Notes under the pieces: generated by a model | What the model was told of the DNA's origin: nothing | What the model saw: only the letters and a program-made list of their open reading frames with translations | Databases searched by the model: none | Assembly: GCF_028751035.1 (NCBI RefSeq) | Contig: NZ_CP063533.1 | Coordinates: forward strand, 930,001 to 994,000 | Reading direction: 5' to 3' | Length of the DNA stretch: 64,000 nucleotides | DNA from: Helicobacter winghamensis ATCC BAA-430 | Lineage (GTDB): Bacteria > Campylobacterota > Campylobacteria > Campylobacterales > Helicobacteraceae | Part shown: piece by piece, positions 60,578-64,000 of the stretch | Layout of the letters: each line of letters opens with the position of its first letter | Position numbering within the stretch: the stretch's first letter is position 1 | Program-made: the position numbers and the translations under genes

Positions 60578-60640
60578 TTAGAAATCAAAGTCATTTTGTG
60601 CTTAAAATCAAAGTGCCATTTTTCTCACTTTGATTTCTAA
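60578..60640. repeat. Three related sites, including a 14-base inverted repeat, at the prophage end
   Basis: TTAGAAATCAAAGT (60578-60591), TTAAAATCAAAGTG (60602-60615) and the exact reverse complement of the first, ACTTTGATTTCTAA (60627-60640). They share the core AAATCAAAGT. Candidates: transposase end-binding sites or repressor operators for the gene at 60737. Confidence 0.6.
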
Positions 60641-60736
60641 CGCAATTTTTTCCTTTTTTTATCCTTTCATTTTAAAATCTATTTGCCCTTTTATTTCTTT
60701 TTATGATAAATTCCTTTTAAAGCAAAAGGACACACA

Positions 60737-61366
60737 ATGGATATGGAAGAGATTATAGAGAAGCTAAAGGATATTCTAGCAAGCGAAGGACAAAAGAGTG
60801 TTAAAACCATTGATGTAGCCAAAGCATTAAATATACACCCTGATACTTTTAATAGTATGAAGTTTAGAAACTCAATTCCCTACAAACAGATTCTAAACTT
60901 CTTAGAAAAAAGAAACATTAGCATTAACTACTTTTTCTTTGGAAGTTCTCCTAAAGAATCCTTGCAAAGCGAGGATAAATACCGCATACTAAAGCTTTAT
61001 AAAACTAATGCAAGTCTTGGTGGAGGCGGGATTAATGAGTTTGTAGAATGCCAAGAAATCATAATAGATAATGCACTGCTTCATTTCTTTCAAAGCCAAA
61101 ATTGTGAATTAATTACAAGCTTTGGAGAATCTATGGAACCTATAATCAAAGATGGCTCTATTTGTGTGCTAGATAAGATAAAACCCTTTAAAGACAAAGG
61201 AATCTATGGAGTTAATACAAGAGAGGGGCTTTTTGTTAAACAAGTTTTTAAACAAGAAAATGGAGTGATTTTACATTCTTTAAATCCTATCTATCAAGAT
61301 TTATTTTTTGAAAATGGAGAGTATTTAATAATTGGCAGGGTTATTGCAGAGATTAGAAAGATATGA
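60737..61366 (+). CDS. Phage repressor, S24/LexA-like peptidase
   Basis: 209 residues. An N-terminal HTH-like part (KTIDVAKALNIHPDTFNSMK) is followed by the S24 domain. The catalytic Ser is in LITSFGESMEPIIKDGS and the Lys in GLFVKQVFKQENG. Autocleaving repressors of this type control prophage lysis. ATG with AAAGGA before it. Points toward the prophage interior but stands first at the border, next to repeated sites that could be its operators. Confidence 0.85.
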   Translation: MDMEEIIEKLKDILASEGQKSVKTIDVAKALNIHPDTFNSMKFRNSIPYKQILNFLEKRNISINYFFFGSSPKESLQSEDKYRILKLYKTNASLGGGGINEFVECQEIIIDNALLHFFQSQNCELITSFGESMEPIIKDGSICVLDKIKPFKDKGIYGVNTREGLFVKQVFKQENGVILHSLNPIYQDLFFENGEYLIIGRVIAEIRKI

Positions 61367-61424
61367 CAGCACGCACTAAGCTTAGGAAAGTTATCTTTGT
61401 CCCATTAAAAGACAAGGAAAAAGA

Positions 61425-61727
61425 ATGCAAAACCTAATAAAGAAAGAAACACTAAGAGAGGATTTAGAAGGAATCCTTTTAACAAGATACGAAGAGATTG
61501 ACGACACTCTTTTCACTTACAATCAAAATTTAAATGTCCGATTACAAACGCTAGAAGAGATGAAAGCTTTAATCACTGCCTTGCAAGAAGTCAATAAGGA
61601 TATTAAGAATGCAAAAGTTAGCGATGGTTTTAAAAAAATTGAAATTGAAGTAGAAAATTGCTTTTGTAAAAGTGTGGTTTTAGTCTATGTAGAATCTAGC
61701 GATTATTATAGAGAATCTTTTAAGTAA
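61425..61727 (+). CDS. Small phage-region protein of unknown function
   Basis: 100 residues, acidic, no signal or membrane part: LREDLEGILLTRYEEIDDTL, two helices, then EVENCFCKSVVLVYVES. No family recognised. AAGGAAAAAG upstream of the ATG supports translation. Confidence 0.6.
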   Translation: MQNLIKKETLREDLEGILLTRYEEIDDTLFTYNQNLNVRLQTLEEMKALITALQEVNKDIKNAKVSDGFKKIEIEVENCFCKSVVLVYVESSDYYRESFK

Positions 61728-61729
61728 GC

Positions 61730-61748
61730 AGGCACCATTAAAGTGCCT
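61730..61748. terminator. Hairpin between convergent phage genes
   Basis: AGGCAC/GTGCCT arms with a seven-base loop, overlapping the Dam stop codon; no long T run. Confidence 0.45.
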
Positions 61749-62538
61749 AAAAGTTTCTAATAATAAGCTCATTTCTCTTCACATTCTGTGTTTGCATATT
61801 AAACTTATAATGTGTCTCTAATACTTCTATTGTAAAGTCCTTATAAAGCTCTCTTACTAACTCACAATCATTATAGCTTAAGATGAATTTACCTTTGATA
61901 TTTTTAAGGAGTTTGCATAAATCCTTATGGTCTTCTCTATCAAAGGTCTTCTTATTTTTGTAATAACTCTCTGTGCCAACATAGGGTGGATCTACATAAA
62001 ACAAAGTAGAATCACTATCATAATGCTTGATAAACTCTCTAAAGTCTAAACTCTCAATACTCACAGGCTTTAATCTTTTAGAATACACCTGAAAACTCTT
62101 ATAAATATTCTTTGGGCTTCTTGCTTTCTTGCACATTGCATAATGATTTCTAGCCCCTCCAAAGCTATGCACAATGGAATAATAATAAAGTGCAGCTTTT
62201 TCTATTGCATTGCGCGGCTTTTTATAAATGGAGTCTAAGAAAAATTCTCTCCCATTTAGCATTCTATTTAATTCTATTTGGAGGCTTTGCGGGCGTGTTT
62301 GAATGATTTTGTGCAAATTGATTAAATCCTCATTGGCATCATTGATTACCTCATTGTATTTTGAAAAAGGACGCTCTTTGGCATAAAGCACTGCTAAGCT
62401 TCCTCCAAAGACTTCACAATAACAAGTATGATGGGGCATTTTCCCTATAATCTCTTTTGCCAATTTAGATTTCCCACCTATCCAAGCAAATGGTGGTTTT
62501 AATGTGCTAGTTTTCATCTTAAAGTTTGCATTTTCCAT
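61747..62538 (-). CDS. Phage DNA adenine methylase (Dam type)
   Basis: About 263 residues from the ATG at 62538 (MENANFKMKTSTLKPPFAWI), with AAAGGAG before it; the upstream extension from 62580 is not needed. SAM motif FAWIGGKSKLAKEII and catalytic YVDPPYVGTESYY (DPPY). It methylates adenine, probably in GATC-like sites (family knowledge). No restriction enzyme is adjacent. In CJIE1-like prophages a Dam gene is known near the tail genes. Confidence 0.9.
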   Translation of the reverse strand: MENANFKMKTSTLKPPFAWIGGKSKLAKEIIGKMPHHTCYCEVFGGSLAVLYAKERPFSKYNEVINDANEDLINLHKIIQTRPQSLQIELNRMLNGREFFLDSIYKKPRNAIEKAALYYYSIVHSFGGARNHYAMCKKARSPKNIYKSFQVYSKRLKPVSIESLDFREFIKHYDSDSTLFYVDPPYVGTESYYKNKKTFDREDHKDLCKLLKNIKGKFILSYNDCELVRELYKDFTIEVLETHYKFNMQTQNVKRNELIIRNF

Positions 62539-62633
62539 TGCAACTCCTTTTAAAATGAAATTAATAAGCTTTAAATACAATTTTAAAGCTATAATGTTTT
62601 TGCTAGTTTTCTAGGGTTAGTGGCTTTTTGCTT

Positions 62634-63602
62634 CTAACCTTCAAAATTAACGCTTATCCTATATCCACTAGAATTTAACTCGTGCCTTACATCTTTAATA
62701 CTAAAAGTTGCCTTTTCAGAAATGCCTTTAATGATTAAATTTGCTCCTGCTCTTATATTAGCTCCCTTAGTGCTAAATGAGCCTTCATATACGCCAATAT
62801 TTAATTGATTTAATTTTGCCATTCCTTGCGCTAATGCTTCACTCTCGCTTTTAGCGGGTGCAATTTTTAGTTCATACACTAGGTGTTCTTTGCCACAAAG
62901 CACACTTTTAATTGTGCCACTTTGTATATCTTGATAGCTCACTCTAACGCCCGTGTAGTTATTGCGATTTTTGATATTAATCTGTAAATCAAACAAATCA
63001 CCCAAAGTTAGTGTGTGAGTGAGATTTGACTCCCCTTTGGTTGCTGCTCCTTTTTCCCCATCTAATGCCGCACTTTTTTGCTCTATAATAATCAGTGTTT
63101 GCTCTTTAATGCAAGCTAAATAACCATATTTAGCGCACAAAGAATAGATAAACTCCATATCGCTAATATTATTTTGAAGTTCATATTTTATGAAAGTTTT
63201 AGCGCAAACTTCTACCTTGTGCCTTAGATTGTTTTCTTGTGCTATCTTTTTTGCAATTTCTGCTAGATTAGTATTTTCAAAAGCTCTATCTTTTTTCACC
63301 TTTACATTGCTTGCAAAATTTATCGCAGTTGCCCGAATTTCTGTTATATTGCTTGTATAATTTTTGCTAAAAGAATTAAGCGCGAAAGTTCCACATTTAT
63401 TAAGTCTCTCTTCATACCCTAACCATAATTCTAAACTATCCCCAAAGGGCGCTCTTGCATACAATCCATTAAGCGTTAGGCTAATCTCATCGCTTTCATC
63501 TTTTGCCTTATCTTCAAAGCTAAGACTAATAAGGTTCTTTTGTATTCTTTGTGTAATATCCTTGCCTTTGGCTAGAAGTTTAAAGGAAGGCTTATTTACC
63601 AT
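62634..63602 (-). CDS. Phage late control/tail protein D (P2 gpD-like)
   Basis: 322 residues, starting VNKPSFKLLAKGKDITQRIQ, with FEDKAKDESDEISLTL and the middle FIYSLCAKYGYLACIKEQTL typical of gpD (tail spike hub/cell-puncturing complex). Overlaps the tail protein X gene by seven bases. Confidence 0.85.
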   Translation of the reverse strand: MVNKPSFKLLAKGKDITQRIQKNLISLSFEDKAKDESDEISLTLNGLYARAPFGDSLELWLGYEERLNKCGTFALNSFSKNYTSNITEIRATAINFASNVKVKKDRAFENTNLAEIAKKIAQENNLRHKVEVCAKTFIKYELQNNISDMEFIYSLCAKYGYLACIKEQTLIIIEQKSAALDGEKGAATKGESNLTHTLTLGDLFDLQINIKNRNNYTGVRVSYQDIQSGTIKSVLCGKEHLVYELKIAPAKSESEALAQGMAKLNQLNIGVYEGSFSTKGANIRAGANLIIKGISEKATFSIKDVRHELNSSGYRISVNFEG

Positions 63603-63790
63603 AATGCTACCTCTTTATTTTCTTTAATTTCTATTTTTGGAAAAATTACTTTATCTCCATTTTTTAAAAGTGGAGTGAGTTTAGGATTGACTTCAAGCAC
63701 CGCATTAAAATACTCTAAATTTCCATAATGGTTATACACGACTTTATCCAATCTCTCTCCCTCTTTTGCAATATAGACTTTATTCATCAA
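63596..63790 (-). CDS. Phage tail protein X (LysM-like)
   Basis: 64 residues: VYIAKEGERLDKVVYNHYGN, then VLEVNPKLTPLLKNGDKVIF, the gpX/LysM pattern. Between tail genes U and D, as in P2-like tails. Confidence 0.85.
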   Translation of the reverse strand: MMNKVYIAKEGERLDKVVYNHYGNLEYFNAVLEVNPKLTPLLKNGDKVIFPKIEIKENKEVALW

Positions 63791-64000
63791 AATCCCTTTC
63801 TAAACTTAGACTAAAGCTTTGCTCTAAAAATCCGCTTCCTTCTATAAAAGTGCTTTGTTTCTCTTCTATGCTCTTAATGGCAAATCTCCCGTGATAAATC
63901 CCATTTGCAGAACAAAGAGAAAAAGACTTACCACTTCTTCCCATCTCTTTTAATTTGCCCAAATAGTTGCTCCCATCTTTTAGTGGAATTGTTTTGCCAC
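63780..64000 (-). CDS. Phage tail protein U, partial
   Basis: The frame continues past the right edge (GKTIPLKDGSNYLGKLKEMG is the first visible text), so the N-terminus is missing. C-terminal part has GIYHGRFAIKSIEEKQSTFI and FSLSLERDFDE, fitting gpU. Overlaps tail X by 11 bases. Confidence 0.8.
   Translation of the reverse strand, partial: GKTIPLKDGSNYLGKLKEMGRSGKSFSLCSANGIYHGRFAIKSIEEKQSTFIEGSGFLEQSFSLSLERDFDE

Larger units (their letters stand above)
60570..64000. mobile_element. Prophage end region (Mu-like/CJIE1-like candidate)
   Basis: Contains an S24-type repressor, a small unknown gene, a Dam methylase and tail genes D, X and U in a row, continuing past the window edge. No integrase or att site is seen. 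The mix resembles Campylobacter Mu-like CJIE1 prophages from memory; a transposase would be the decisive gene and is not in view. The left border is put at the end of the autotransporter frame, so 60570 is approximate. Confidence 0.65.

Overview
The window looks like a chromosome segment of a Helicobacter, most likely an enterohepatic species. Evidence: AT-rich DNA; the order gyrA - small secreted protein - flgR, which I recall from H. pylori; flaG-fliD-fliS; valS beside fliW; a PglB-type oligosaccharyltransferase (known among helicobacters from species such as H. pullorum and H. canadensis); and several long poly-G/poly-C tracts of the kind used for phase variation in Campylobacterota. The species assignment is inference. 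I see no rRNA, tRNA or CRISPR.

Layout. 1-2845: flagellar filament cap cluster (flaG end, fliD, fliS, FliT-like). 2885-5865: a frameshifted DUF2156 gene and a large soluble sensor-like protein. 6045-13915: metabolism (ccp, acnB, cysK, thiC, mrp). 13924-16695: a terminator containing G12, then an autotransporter gene broken by four frameshifts. 16814-23868: LMW phosphatase, asd, flgR, gyrA, a degenerate trypsin-fold protein and a cyclophilin. 23906-29802: eight overlapping minus-strand genes (GDPD-like, HAD, two nucleotidyltransferases, NTF2-like, glycosyltransferase-like, cupin, methyltransferase), with a G9 tract switching the first gene OFF and a G10 tract leaving the last gene ON. This is the best candidate here for an undescribed surface-decoration system. 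29945-34536: DedA, metH and a secreted-type protein behind a sigma-54-like promoter. 34572-37547: cytochrome bd operon with an extra 38-residue membrane peptide. 37664-44774: Dsb-family protein, DMT exporter and a tripartite RND pump. 44867-49206: PglB, MoaC, an ATP-grasp protein and a small envelope operon whose promoter contains G12. 49199-59207: pseudouridine synthase, SUI1-like protein, dnaE, valS, fliW and a UvrD-type helicase. 59259-60569: odd cytochrome c and the 3' remnant of an autotransporter. 60570-64000: one end of a prophage (repressor, Dam methylase, tail genes D, X, U).

How it fits together. Motility genes (fliD/fliS, flgR, fliW, possibly the sigma-54-driven 189-aa protein) are spread between housekeeping blocks. 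Surface variability is the second theme: phase-variable tracts lie in or beside surface-modification genes, an envelope-peptide promoter and an autotransporter locus, and two autotransporter genes are damaged, one of them abutting the prophage end.
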